A DNA stretch of 64,000 bases from Limosilactobacillus sp. (lineage in GTDB: Bacteria; Bacillota; Bacilli; Lactobacillales; Lactobacillaceae). The stretch spans positions 1,860,001 to 1,924,000 of the forward strand of contig NZ_JAKVPE010000001.1 in assembly GCF_022482365.1 (NCBI RefSeq). Reading direction: 5' to 3'. Position 1 is the first letter of the stretch, and each line of letters starts with the position of its first letter. This document shows positions 7,810 through 16,130 of this stretch, piece after piece. A model generated the notes under the pieces. That model was not told the DNA's origin. It did no database searches and was given only the letters and a program-made list of their open reading frames with translations. Position numbers and translations under genes: made by a program.

Positions 7810-9186
7810 ATGAAAATGAAGTTAGCGGAAATTGCCAAGGCAATTAACGCGCAAAATGATATCGAACAATGGAAAGATGTTGAATTAACCAGCGTTTCTT
7901 TCGATAGCCGTCACCTGGAAGCGGGGGCCCTTTTTGTGCCGCTTCAGGGCGCCCAGGACGGTCACCGCTTCGTGCCCAGCGCCTTTGCTAACGGGGCCGG
8001 GGCGGCATTGTGGGCGAGTGACCATGAAATCGTTGACCACGAACATCCCTTACTGGTGGTGGATGATCCGCTGAAGGCCCTGCAAAAGCTGAGCAAGTAT
8101 TACCTGCGTAAGATCAACCCGATTGTGGTGGCCGTTACTGGCAGCAATGGTAAGACGACCACCAAGGATATGATTGCCTCAATTTTGAGCACCCAGCTGA
8201 ACGTGACGAAGACCTATGCTAACTTCAACAACGAGATCGGGGTTCCGGTAACCCTGCTCAACATGGAGTCAAACACGGAGGCCGTCGTTGTCGAGATGGG
8301 GATGGACCGGTTTGGCCAGCTCGACTTTCTGAGCAAGCTGGCGTCCCCGGACATTGCGGTCATCACGATGATCGGTGAGGCCCACATCGAGTTCTTCGGG
8401 ACCCGCGACCGGATTGCCGATGCCAAGATGGAGATCACCCACGGCCTGAGTGAGGATGGGACCCTGGTTTACAACGGTGACGAGCCGCTGCTCAACGACC
8501 GGGCCGCCAAGATCGACCAACGTTTAGTTCGCTTTGGCCGTCACCTGGATGATGACATTTACGCTACCAGTGTCAAGGCCGGTGAACGATCAATTGACTT
8601 CCAGGTCAACGAATGGCCGGACAAGACCTTCACCATTCCGATGGTGGGGGAGTACAACGTCAATAACGCCCTGGCTGCCATGGCGGTTGGTCAGCTGCTG
8701 CACATCACGCCGGACCACATGAAGTCCGCTCTGGCTAACGTTGAGCTGACGGAAAACCGGGCCGAATGGGTGGCCGGCAAGAGCGGCGAGCAAATCTTGA
8801 GTGACGTTTACAATTCCAACCCAACTGCGGCCAAGCAAGTTTTGAAGACGATCTCGGCAATGCCGACGACCGGCCGGCGCTTTGCGGTTCTCGGTGACAT
8901 GCTGGAACTGGGTGAAGCCAGTCCGCGGCTGCACGCCAGCTTGGCCAGCCAGATCGACCCTGAAAAGATCCAGGGGGTTTACCTGGTCGGCCAGCAGATG
9001 GCGGCATTGAAGAAACAATTGGAAGAGGACGGCTATCCAAAAGATGCCATTCACTACTACCAGGCAGACCAGCTGGAACAAGTGGCGGCGGATCTGCAAG
9101 CCACGTTGCGTGGTGACGACCTGGTATTGCTCAAGGGTAGTCACGGAATCCACCTCGAACGGGTGCTGGACGCAATTAAAAAGTAA
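7810..9186 (+). CDS. murF: UDP-MurNAc-tripeptide--D-alanyl-D-alanine ligase
   Basis: MurF adds the D-Ala-D-Ala dipeptide to the UDP-MurNAc tripeptide, completing the cytoplasmic cell wall precursor. The 458 residues show an N-terminal substrate domain, the ATP-binding GSNGKTT loop near 111-117, the central motifs ending in EMGMDRFGQ, and a C-terminal Mur ligase domain containing SDVYNSNPT and AVLGDMLELG. GAGGT lies before ATG. A D-Ala source, alr, lies 4 kb downstream. It stands alone between its promoter and a hairpin. Confidence 0.96.
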   Translation: MKMKLAEIAKAINAQNDIEQWKDVELTSVSFDSRHLEAGALFVPLQGAQDGHRFVPSAFANGAGAALWASDHEIVDHEHPLLVVDDPLKALQKLSKYYLRKINPIVVAVTGSNGKTTTKDMIASILSTQLNVTKTYANFNNEIGVPVTLLNMESNTEAVVVEMGMDRFGQLDFLSKLASPDIAVITMIGEAHIEFFGTRDRIADAKMEITHGLSEDGTLVYNGDEPLLNDRAAKIDQRLVRFGRHLDDDIYATSVKAGERSIDFQVNEWPDKTFTIPMVGEYNVNNALAAMAVGQLLHITPDHMKSALANVELTENRAEWVAGKSGEQILSDVYNSNPTAAKQVLKTISAMPTTGRRFAVLGDMLELGEASPRLHASLASQIDPEKIQGVYLVGQQMAALKKQLEEDGYPKDAIHYYQADQLEQVAADLQATLRGDDLVLLKGSHGIHLERVLDAIKK

Positions 9187-9202
9187 TTAATTAATGAAAC
9201 GG

Positions 9203-9228
9203 GGGGCTGTGGCATTGGTTACAGCCCC
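9203..9228 (+). other. Stable hairpin between murF and cshA, no T run
   Basis: GGGGCTGT pairs perfectly with ACAGCCCC around a 10-base loop, 25 bases before the cshA start. Because no T run follows, it is more likely a processing or regulatory stem in the cshA leader than a terminator. Confidence 0.5.
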
Positions 9229-9253
9229 GCCTGCATAACTAGGAGGAATATTT

Positions 9254-10750
9254 TTGAAGTTTAGCGAATTAGGCTTATCCGAAAGCCTGTTGAAGGCCAT
9301 CAAGCGCAGTGGTTATGAAGAAGCCACCCCGATTCAGGAACAAACAATCCCGATGGTCTTAGACGGCCAGGACGTGATCGGTCAGGCCCAGACCGGGACC
9401 GGGAAGACCGCCGCTTTTGGCCTGCCGATCATTGAGCACGTCAACACCAAGGATCCCGACATTCAGGCAATCGTGATTTCACCGACCCGGGAGCTGGCCA
9501 TCCAGACCCAGGAGGAGCTTTACCGTCTGGGCAAAGACAAACACGTTCGGGTTCAGGTGGTCTACGGTGGGGCCGACATCCGGCGGCAAATCAAGAGCTT
9601 AAAGCAGCATCCGCAGATCCTGGTTGGCACGCCCGGTCGACTGCGTGATCACCTGCACCGCCACACGGTCAAATTAGATAACATCAAGACCCTGGTGCTT
9701 GACGAGGCCGACGAGATGCTCAACATGGGCTTCTTGGAGGACATCGAGGCGATCATCAACCAGACGCCGGCGGACCGGCAGACCCTACTCTTCTCCGCCA
9801 CGATGCCGCCGGAGATTAAGAACATCGGCGTTAAGTTCATGACCGATCCTAAGATGGTGCGGATCAAGGCCAAGGAACTGACCACCGACCTGGTTGACCA
9901 ATATTACGTGCGGGCCAAGGATTACGAAAAGTTTGACATCATGACCCGGCTGATCGACGTCCAAGATCCGGCCCTGACAATTGTCTTCGGCCGGACCAAG
10001 CGGCGGGTCGATGAATTATCCAAGGGCCTGGTCGCCCGGGGCTACAATGCGGCCGGCATTCACGGTGACCTCAGCCAGGATCAACGGACCAAGATCATGC
10101 GCCAGTTCAAGAACGGTCAGCTCGACATTCTGGTTGCCACCGACGTTGCCGCCCGGGGGCTCGACATTTCCGGGGTGACCCACGTCTACAACTACGACAT
10201 TCCATCTGACCCTGACAGCTACGTTCACCGGATCGGTCGGACGGGCCGGGCCGGGCACCATGGCGTATCACTGACCTTCGTAACGCCGAACGAGATGGAC
10301 TACCTGCACGAGATTGAAAAACTGACTCGGGTCCGGATGCTGCCGCTGAAGCCACCAACGGCCGAGGAAGCTTTCCGTGGTCAGGTTGCCACCGCCTTCA
10401 ACGACATTGATGAACTGATCGCCCAGGATTCGACGGACCGTTACAAGGACGCGGCCGCTAAGCTCCTGGAGACCCATGATGCCGTCGACCTAGTGGCGGC
10501 CCTGTTGAACAACATGACTAAGGAAGCCGCCAGTGAGGTGCCGGTCAAGATCACGCCGGAACGACCACTGCCACGGCGCAACCGCCACAATCACCAGCGG
10601 GGCCGCAACGGCAATTCCGGTCACTACCGTCGCCACGATGGCCACGGTCGTCGTCACGGCTACCGTTCCAATGGGCACCGTTCTGATAACCACGGCAAGA
10701 GCCACTCTAGTCGACATGCATTCAATATTCGTCATCGTAAGGACGACTAA
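9254..10750 (+). CDS. cshA: DEAD-box RNA helicase
   Basis: An ATP-dependent RNA helicase of the CshA type, acting in mRNA turnover and ribosome assembly, especially in the cold. The 498 residues hold the Q motif (near GYEEATPIQEQ), Walker A AQTGTGKT (about 45-52), DEAD at 150-153, SAT, and the C-terminal HRIGRTGR motif. A basic tail rich in Arg, His and Gly (about 437-498) fits non-specific RNA binding. The start is TTG at 9254, supported by AGGAGGAA. Placement next to murF is common in lactobacilli. Confidence 0.95.
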   Translation: MKFSELGLSESLLKAIKRSGYEEATPIQEQTIPMVLDGQDVIGQAQTGTGKTAAFGLPIIEHVNTKDPDIQAIVISPTRELAIQTQEELYRLGKDKHVRVQVVYGGADIRRQIKSLKQHPQILVGTPGRLRDHLHRHTVKLDNIKTLVLDEADEMLNMGFLEDIEAIINQTPADRQTLLFSATMPPEIKNIGVKFMTDPKMVRIKAKELTTDLVDQYYVRAKDYEKFDIMTRLIDVQDPALTIVFGRTKRRVDELSKGLVARGYNAAGIHGDLSQDQRTKIMRQFKNGQLDILVATDVAARGLDISGVTHVYNYDIPSDPDSYVHRIGRTGRAGHHGVSLTFVTPNEMDYLHEIEKLTRVRMLPLKPPTAEEAFRGQVATAFNDIDELIAQDSTDRYKDAAAKLLETHDAVDLVAALLNNMTKEAASEVPVKITPERPLPRRNRHNHQRGRNGNSGHYRRHDGHGRRHGYRSNGHRSDNHGKSHSSRHAFNIRHRKDD

Positions 10751-10763
10751 TTATAAAGAAGAG

Positions 10764-10803
10764 CCAATAACCGCTGATCAGACCGATTAGCGGTTATTTT
10801 TTA
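10764..10803 (+). terminator. Intrinsic terminator of cshA
   Basis: AATAACCGCT pairs with AGCGGTTATT, followed by TTTTTA. Confidence 0.92.
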
Positions 10804-10810
10804 CTCATCT

Positions 10811-10829
10811 TTGTTCAAATAGTGAACAA
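10811..10829. promoter_or_regulatory. Palindromic operator candidate upstream of the IclR gene
   Basis: TTGTTCA and TGAACAA form a perfect 7-bp inverted repeat with a 5-base spacer, and a further half-like GATGTTCG follows. It lies about 200 bases before the IclR gene and upstream of an extended -10-like TGCTATGCA (10,867-10,875). Autoregulation by IclR is inferred. Confidence 0.5.
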
Positions 10830-10917
10830 AAAATTCGATGTTCGCTTACTTTTCAATGCCTTGTTATGCTATGCACAATGTTAAAACATGGTACAAGCTT
10901 AAAAGGAGTGAATGCTA

Positions 10918-11016
10918 ATGGAACGCTTAACTGTTAAAGTTGTCTTGGTTAATAGATTCCGATATAAAACGGACGAGCTCGTTGTAGTTAATGGAGGTCA
11001 CACAGCGAACTTGTAA
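10918..11016 (+). CDS. Possible 32-residue leader peptide or gene remnant
   Basis: This short frame starts with ATG behind a very good AAAAGGAGTGAATG site and ends with TAA 23 bases before the IclR start. It reads MERLTVKVVLVNRF...HTANL, with no domain I recognise. The spacing suggests translational coupling with the regulator, or a remnant of a lost gene. The strength of its ribosome binding site is the only support. Confidence 0.4.
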   Translation: MERLTVKVVLVNRFRYKTDELVVVNGGHTANL

Positions 11017-11039
11017 AATTGATAAGGAAGGCGATTAAA

Positions 11040-11768
11040 ATGCTAACGACGATTCAAAAGGCTGCGCAAATCATGAACCTCTTGCAAAAACAAGGAAACT
11101 TAACGCTCACGGAGATCAGCCGATTGACCAATAACAATCATTCAAGCGTTTATCGCCTTCTGCAATCGCTACAGGAGGTTGGCTACGTGACAAAGCGTGG
11201 GCGTCGTTATGACTTTAGCTGGCAGGCGATTGGCGACCAGCAGGCGACGCACCTGCTCAACTGGACAACTAACGCAATTCTGACACCGGTGGTTAAGAAG
11301 TATCACTTGGTTGCGTACGTCGGGATTATCCAGGGTGGCGAAAGCGTAATTGCGGACGTAGTGCCCCGTCCCGGCCATGCCGAGGAAGACATGGCCCGCC
11401 TCGGTGAACGACTCCCGGTGAATATCAGTGCCCTGGGTAAGTGCGCGGTGGCCTTTACTTCTTCTGACGATCGCCAGCGGCTTTACAACCTGCTCGATTT
11501 TCGGGGCGGCACGAAGCACGCAATTAGCGACCTAACCGCGTTTCGTCAAAGTATTCGGGTGATTCAAAAGAACGGGTATGCAATCGATGATGAGGAGACC
11601 CAGCTGGGGTTGCGCTGCGTTTCCGTCCCTTTGCTCGACGATCGTGGCAAATGCGTAGCCGTTTTAGCCTTGTCCGGCGAATTGGCCGACTTCCCACGGA
11701 CTAGTTTTATCAAGGTTCGCGATGATTTATTGCGATGCCGTGAGCAAATAATGCAGGAAATGAATTAA
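11040..11768 (+). CDS. IclR family transcriptional regulator
   Basis: A 242-residue regulator with an N-terminal winged helix-turn-helix (about 4-60; NNHSSVYRLLQSLQEVGYV) and a C-terminal IclR effector domain (about 75-240) containing LPVNISALGKC and GLRCVSVPLLD. IclR proteins usually control catabolic genes in response to small metabolites. ATG at 11,040 is chosen for the AAGGAAGG site upstream; an upstream TTG is possible. It is followed after 13 bases by an SDR oxidoreductase gene, the likely target along with itself. Confidence 0.92.
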   Translation: MLTTIQKAAQIMNLLQKQGNLTLTEISRLTNNNHSSVYRLLQSLQEVGYVTKRGRRYDFSWQAIGDQQATHLLNWTTNAILTPVVKKYHLVAYVGIIQGGESVIADVVPRPGHAEEDMARLGERLPVNISALGKCAVAFTSSDDRQRLYNLLDFRGGTKHAISDLTAFRQSIRVIQKNGYAIDDEETQLGLRCVSVPLLDDRGKCVAVLALSGELADFPRTSFIKVRDDLLRCREQIMQEMN

Positions 11769-11781
11769 GAATGGAGCGATA

Positions 11782-12537
11782 ATGATGACGAAAACAATTG
11801 TGATTACGGGTGCTAAACAGGGCATTGGCCTGGCAACGACCAAGAAGTTTCTAGCGGAGGGCTGGAACGTCATGATGGCGGATCTGGCCGACGCCAGTGC
11901 GGTTGCAAGCGAGCTTGACCAGCAATATGAAGGGCAGGTTGCCTTTACCAAGACCGACGTGACCAAGCAAGCGGACCTGGAAAACCTGCTGGCGGCGACC
12001 CTGAAGCAATTCGGCCAGGTCGATGCGCTGTACAATAATGCGGGAATCTTCCTTGGTGGCAGCGTGACCGAGACCAGCGTGGCCGATTGGGACAAGATGA
12101 TGAACATCGACGTTAAGTCCGTCTTCCTCAGCAGCAAGGCCTTCTTACCGGAAATGCTGAAGCAAAAGTCCGGCGTGATCATCAACACGTCTTCCGTCTC
12201 GGGCTTGCTCGGTGATTACGGTGAAGCGGCCTACAATGCGGCCAAGGGGGCAGTGACTAACCTGACGCGTTCGATGGCCCTGGATTATGGTCAGTACGGA
12301 ATTCGCGTCAATGCGGTCAATCCGGGCCCAACCATGACGCCATTGATGACGTCGGCAATGCCGGAAGAGCAGCTGAAGGCTTTCATTGCCAAGAGCCCGA
12401 TGAAGCGCTTGGTGGCCCCAGAAGACATCGCCAACACGGTCTTCTTCCTGGCCTCCGACGCTGCCCGGTCGATCAACGGCGAGAACATTCCGGTGACGAA
12501 CGGTAGTGAGATCCACACCGGCTTACCGGTTCTGTAA
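11782..12537 (+). CDS. Short-chain dehydrogenase/reductase (SDR)
   Basis: A 251-residue classical SDR with the cofactor motif TGAKQGIG near the N-terminus, NNAG, the catalytic Ser in NTSSVSG, YNAAK as the YxxxK site, and the NPGPTMTPL segment. The C-terminus carries the GENIPVTNGSEI strand of glucose 1-dehydrogenase or 3-oxoacyl reductase-like enzymes. The acidic Asp after strand 2 (MMADLADAS) suggests NAD preference. The substrate cannot be told. It is probably cotranscribed with the IclR gene. ATG at 11,785 is an alternative start. Confidence 0.88.
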   Translation: MMTKTIVITGAKQGIGLATTKKFLAEGWNVMMADLADASAVASELDQQYEGQVAFTKTDVTKQADLENLLAATLKQFGQVDALYNNAGIFLGGSVTETSVADWDKMMNIDVKSVFLSSKAFLPEMLKQKSGVIINTSSVSGLLGDYGEAAYNAAKGAVTNLTRSMALDYGQYGIRVNAVNPGPTMTPLMTSAMPEEQLKAFIAKSPMKRLVAPEDIANTVFFLASDAARSINGENIPVTNGSEIHTGLPVL

Positions 12538-12554
12538 TTTCGAAGAATTAAATC

Positions 12555-12608
12555 AACGCGGCCGACAAGGATGCTGCCTATCAGGGTTCCTTGCCGGCCG
12601 CGTTTTAG
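12555..12608 (+). terminator. Intrinsic terminator after the SDR gene
   Basis: AACGCGGCCG pairs with CGGCCGCGTT and is extended inward by ACAAGGA/TCCTTG. A short T run follows. Confidence 0.85.
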
Positions 12609-12725
12609 TGGTTTCATGGGGCGGTTAGTGGTCAAGAAAATCTAAAGCTTTGGATAAAGTGATTGCGCACCGCGCCGCTTTGAGCTATGCTTAAGATTCT
12701 GAAAAAAGACGAGGAGGAATTGCGG

Positions 12726-13094
12726 ATGATTAAGGGAATCGGCATCGACCTGACGGAAATTGACCGGGTCCAGGCAATGATCAGCGAGCATCCCCAATTT
12801 GCACAGCGCCTGCTGACCCCGGCGGAACTCAAGCAATATCGTCAGTTTAGCGGGCAGCGGGCAGCGGAGTACATTGCCGGGCGGTGGTCGCTCAAGGAAT
12901 CCTTCAGCAAGGCCTGGGGGACCGGCATCGGGGCCCGGGTCGGCTTTCAAGACATTGAGATCGTCGACAACCAATTAGGGGCGCCCACGGTTACCAAGTC
13001 GCCATTTGGCGGTGCCGTGCACGCCTCGGTGAGTCACACCGCAACCCTTGTGATGACGGAAATAATTTTAGAAAGTGTGGATGAAGATGATTAG
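12726..13094 (+). CDS. acpS: Holo-[acyl-carrier-protein] synthase
   Basis: AcpS transfers 4'-phosphopantetheine from CoA to apo-ACP, activating fatty acid synthesis. The 122-residue protein shows the magnesium-binding GIGIDLTEIDR at the N-terminus, WSLKESFSKAWG in the middle and HASVSHT near the end. The start is ATG at 12,726 behind GAGGAGGA; a longer in-frame reading lacks family support. It overlaps alr by 14 bases, as in many Firmicutes (acpS-alr-mazF). Confidence 0.96.
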   Translation: MIKGIGIDLTEIDRVQAMISEHPQFAQRLLTPAELKQYRQFSGQRAAEYIAGRWSLKESFSKAWGTGIGARVGFQDIEIVDNQLGAPTVTKSPFGGAVHASVSHTATLVMTEIILESVDEDD

Positions 13095-14208
13095 TGGTCG
13101 TTTACGAAAGACGGAGTACGTCGTTGATTTGGGCGCGTTGAAACACAATATTCAGGCCCAGCGCGCAGCCTTGCCGGACAATAGCCGGATTCTGGCGGTC
13201 GTTAAGGCCAATGCCTACGGTCACGGCCTGGTGCCGGTGGCCCAGGCGGCACTGGCGGCCGGCGCGACCGGTGCCTGCGTGGCCATTCTCGACGAAGCCT
13301 TAGAGTTGCGTGACAACGGCATCGATGCCCTGACCCTGGTGCTAGGAATCACGCCGGTGGAGTTTGCCCACATCGCGGCCACGGCTGGTGTTTCCCTGAC
13401 GGTGGGCTCCCTGGATTGGCTGCAGGAATACCACCAACTGGCCCAGCTGAACCACTGGACGACGCCGCTTAAGGTGCACCTCGGCGTTGACAGCGGAATG
13501 GGCCGGATCGGCTTTACCACCGTTGAACAGTTCAAGCAGGCAGTGGAGATGCTGAAGGCGCCGGAGTTTGAATTCGAGGGGATGTTCACCCACTTCGCGA
13601 CCGCCGATAGTGCCGACGCGACCTACTTTGAAAAGCAGGTCGGGCGCTGGCAGAAGTTCGTCGACAGCCTTGAAACCCTGCCGCCGTACGTGCACATGGC
13701 GAACTCCGCAACGGGGATGTGGCACCAGGAGCACATCACAGCCAACACGGTCCGGATGGGAATTTCGATGTACGGTCACAATCCATCCGGTTGCGAGATT
13801 AAGGAGAACCTGGGCCTGCAGCCGGTAGGCACCTTCAAGACCGCCATTGGCTTTGTCAAAAAACTCAAGGCCGGTGAATCGGTCAGTTATGGGGCCACTT
13901 ACACGGCCAAGGAGGACGAGTGGCTGGCAACCCTGCCGGTCGGCTATGCGGACGGCTACCCACGTGCCCTGAGCAGCTTCAAGGTTATGATCGATGGTCA
14001 GTTCTGCCCGATTGCCGGGCGGGTCTGCATGGACCAAATGATGGTTCGTCTGCCCAAGTACTACCCGGTAGACACGCCGGTGATCCTGATGGGCAAATCC
14101 GGCCAGGTGGAGCTGACGCCGACCGACCTGGCTCAGCAGGTGGGGACGATCAACTACGAAATTCTGACCGGAATTAACGAACGGGTCCACCGGGTCTACA
14201 AAAACTAG
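13081..14208 (+). CDS. alr: Alanine racemase
   Basis: A PLP enzyme that interconverts L- and D-alanine for peptidoglycan and teichoic acid. The 375 residues are normal length. The PLP-binding Lys is in [10 protein letters not shown] (about residue 42), the second catalytic base Tyr in SYGATYTA, and GRVCMDQ follows. The start is ambiguous among ATG 13,081, ATG 13,087 and GTG 13,075, since translation is coupled to acpS by overlap. The downstream neighbour, four bases on, is mazF. Confidence 0.95.
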   Translation: MKMISGRLRKTEYVVDLGALKHNIQAQRAALPDNSRILAVVKANAYGHGLVPVAQAALAAGATGACVAILDEALELRDNGIDALTLVLGITPVEFAHIAATAGVSLTVGSLDWLQEYHQLAQLNHWTTPLKVHLGVDSGMGRIGFTTVEQFKQAVEMLKAPEFEFEGMFTHFATADSADATYFEKQVGRWQKFVDSLETLPPYVHMANSATGMWHQEHITANTVRMGISMYGHNPSGCEIKENLGLQPVGTFKTAIGFVKKLKAGESVSYGATYTAKEDEWLATLPVGYADGYPRALSSFKVMIDGQFCPIAGRVCMDQMMVRLPKYYPVDTPVILMGKSGQVELTPTDLAQQVGTINYEILTGINERVHRVYKN

Positions 14209-14212
14209 GACC

Positions 14213-14599
14213 ATGGAAAAACAAATCTGGCGCGGGGACGTCTATTATGCCGACTTATCGCCGGTGGTGGGTTCCGAGCAGGGCGGCGTCCGGCCGGTGG
14301 TGATCCTGCAAAACGACCGGGGAAATCGCTACAGTCCGACCGTCATTGTGGCGGCCATCACCGCCCAGGATCAAAAGCACCCGTTGCCGACCCACGTGCG
14401 ATTGCCTAAGGAGGAGACCGGGCTGGCCCATGATTCGGTTGTGCTCGTCGAACAGCTGCGTACAATTGATAAGCAGCGCCTCCAGGATCGATTGACAACG
14501 CTAAGTGCGAAACGAATGCGAGCAGTTGACCATGCCCTAGCCGTCAGCGTCGGCCTGACGCCGCTTGGGCCGATTGACAAGAAAGCGCAAAAACTGTAA
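14213..14599 (+). CDS. mazF: MazF/PemK family endoribonuclease toxin
   Basis: A 128-residue MazF-type mRNA interferase. The family opening is clear: [20 protein letters not shown], with the conserved Arg-Pro-Val-Val strand and a later [14 protein letters not shown] segment holding the catalytic Thr/Ser-Glu region. It starts four bases after alr with AGGA as a weak site, so it is probably cotranscribed. The usual antitoxin gene (mazE/ndoAI), which lies between alr and mazF in Bacillus, is absent here; only four bases separate the genes. The antitoxin may be elsewhere or missing. Confidence 0.92.
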   Translation: MEKQIWRGDVYYADLSPVVGSEQGGVRPVVILQNDRGNRYSPTVIVAAITAQDQKHPLPTHVRLPKEETGLAHDSVVLVEQLRTIDKQRLQDRLTTLSAKRMRAVDHALAVSVGLTPLGPIDKKAQKL

Positions 14600-14620
14600 G
14601 ATTGAAGCAATTGAAAAAAT

Positions 14621-14661
14621 GAGTCCTTTAATGTAGCCCCGTGAGACTGCAAAAGACGTTC
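14621..14661 (+). promoter_or_regulatory. PyrR-binding RNA motif in the codBA leader
   Basis: The transcript contains GTCCTTTAA, then a stem-loop with the CCGTGA hexaloop (TGTAG and CTGCA arms, bulged A), then AAAGAC closing the lower stem. This matches the known PyrR anti-antiterminator loop (consensus containing CNGNGA). A terminator follows at 14,697. It predicts that UMP-bound PyrR stops transcription into codB. Confidence 0.65.
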
Positions 14662-14696
14662 GAATAAAATAGAACCGCGCGCATTGCGTGTACTTT

Positions 14697-14737
14697 TGAA
14701 AAGCCTGAGGGGACGAATTGGACCCAAAGGCTTTTTT
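14697..14737 (+). terminator. Attenuator terminator before codB
   Basis: AAAGCCT pairs with AGGCTTT with inner GGG/CCC pairing, followed by TTTTTT. It lies between the PyrR motif and the codB ribosome binding site, so it is best read as a regulated attenuator and also as the end of the alr-mazF transcript. Confidence 0.8.
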
Positions 14738-14762
14738 GCTTTCAAATAAGGAGGAAATTGAT

Positions 14763-16127
14763 TTGAAAGACCAACAGCACGCGCGCATCTTTAGCATTCC
14801 GATGAAGAGTCGGAAGACGACCCGTTGGGACATGTTTGCAACCTGGGTTGGTGCCAACGCTAACAACGGGACCTGGTTCGTCGGCGGGGTCCTGGCCGCC
14901 TGTGGCTTTGCCCTAGCGATGAAGGTTCTGGTGCTTTCGTCGGCCCTGTCCTACGTTTTCCTGAGTCTAATCGGCTACATCGGCTACAAGACCGGGGTAT
15001 CAACAATGAGCATTAGTCGGGCATCCTTTGGGGAGCGGGGGAGCTACTTGCCGTCACTGGTTAACATCACCCAGTTCATCGGCTGGACGGCCGCCAACAC
15101 CTTCATTGCCGCACAGTCCGTCAGCATCCTCTTTCATGATCTCCTGGGCTGGCCGGTCTGGGGCCATCATGGCGGCTACATGGGGTTGATTGTCGGAATT
15201 TTAATCATGAGTATCCTTCACATTATCAGTGTGTCTAGCGGTTCCCGATCGGTTCAGATGATCGAGCGGGTCGGCATCATCCTGGTTTTCATCTTCGTCA
15301 TCTGGGAGTCAATCGCGGTCTTTCGGACGGTCTCCTTTAGCCAGATCGTTCACTGGCAGGTTCCGGCCCACGCCAAGATGGCAACCGGGGCGGCCATTGA
15401 CTACGTGGCAGCCTTCAACCTGGCCTGGGTCACGGCCGGGGCCGACTTTACCCGCTTCACTTCCAAGCGCGATAACGCCATCTACACGCCATTCTTTGGT
15501 GCGCTGATGGGGGTGGTGTGGTTTGCCTTCATCGGTCTGATCTCCACCATCAGTATCGCCATCTCATCCGGCGTATACGACGCCAATAACTCCGATCCGT
15601 CGACGATTGCCAGCAAGCTGGGTCTCGGGGTCGTCGCCCTTCTGGTCATCATTCTGACCTCGATGACGGCCAACGCGGTTAACCTTCTGGCTGCCGGTTC
15701 GGCCCTTTCTAACATCTTCACCCGGCTGCGTCTCAAGTACTCGCTTTGGATCGTGGTTGTGCTGGCAACGATCGTGACCTTCATCCCGATGTTTGTCGGC
15801 AGCTTCCTGACGACCTTCGAATCCTTCCTTGACTATGTCGGCATGGTCCTCGGCCCGACGATTGCCATCATCTGCACGGACTTTTATTTCCGGGCCCACC
15901 AGGACTACGACGTCAGTGAACTGGGGAAGATCAACGGTAAATACTGGTACCACGGTGGTATTAATTGGGTAGCAATGATAACATTTGTAATAGGGGTTGC
16001 CTTCTTTGTCGGCGTCCACCAATTACCACTGTTTGCCAATACGGTCGGGGCAACCTTTATCGACATGGTATTGAGTGGCCTGCTGTACTACGGAATGATG
16101 AAGCTTGCGGATCGAAAGGAAGCCTAA
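14763..16127 (+). CDS. codB: Cytosine permease (NCS1 family)
   Basis: A 454-residue transporter of the NCS1 purine/cytosine permease family with about twelve membrane segments; it imports cytosine with a cation. Early family motifs include WVGANANNGTWFVGG and the GVSTMSISRASFG loop. The start is TTG at 14,763, seven to eight bases after AAGGAGGAA. It forms an operon with codA three bases downstream, which supports cytosine as substrate. Control by the upstream PyrR-type attenuator is inferred. Confidence 0.9.
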   Translation: MKDQQHARIFSIPMKSRKTTRWDMFATWVGANANNGTWFVGGVLAACGFALAMKVLVLSSALSYVFLSLIGYIGYKTGVSTMSISRASFGERGSYLPSLVNITQFIGWTAANTFIAAQSVSILFHDLLGWPVWGHHGGYMGLIVGILIMSILHIISVSSGSRSVQMIERVGIILVFIFVIWESIAVFRTVSFSQIVHWQVPAHAKMATGAAIDYVAAFNLAWVTAGADFTRFTSKRDNAIYTPFFGALMGVVWFAFIGLISTISIAISSGVYDANNSDPSTIASKLGLGVVALLVIILTSMTANAVNLLAAGSALSNIFTRLRLKYSLWIVVVLATIVTFIPMFVGSFLTTFESFLDYVGMVLGPTIAIICTDFYFRAHQDYDVSELGKINGKYWYHGGINWVAMITFVIGVAFFVGVHQLPLFANTVGATFIDMVLSGLLYYGMMKLADRKEA

Positions 16128-16130
16128 GTT

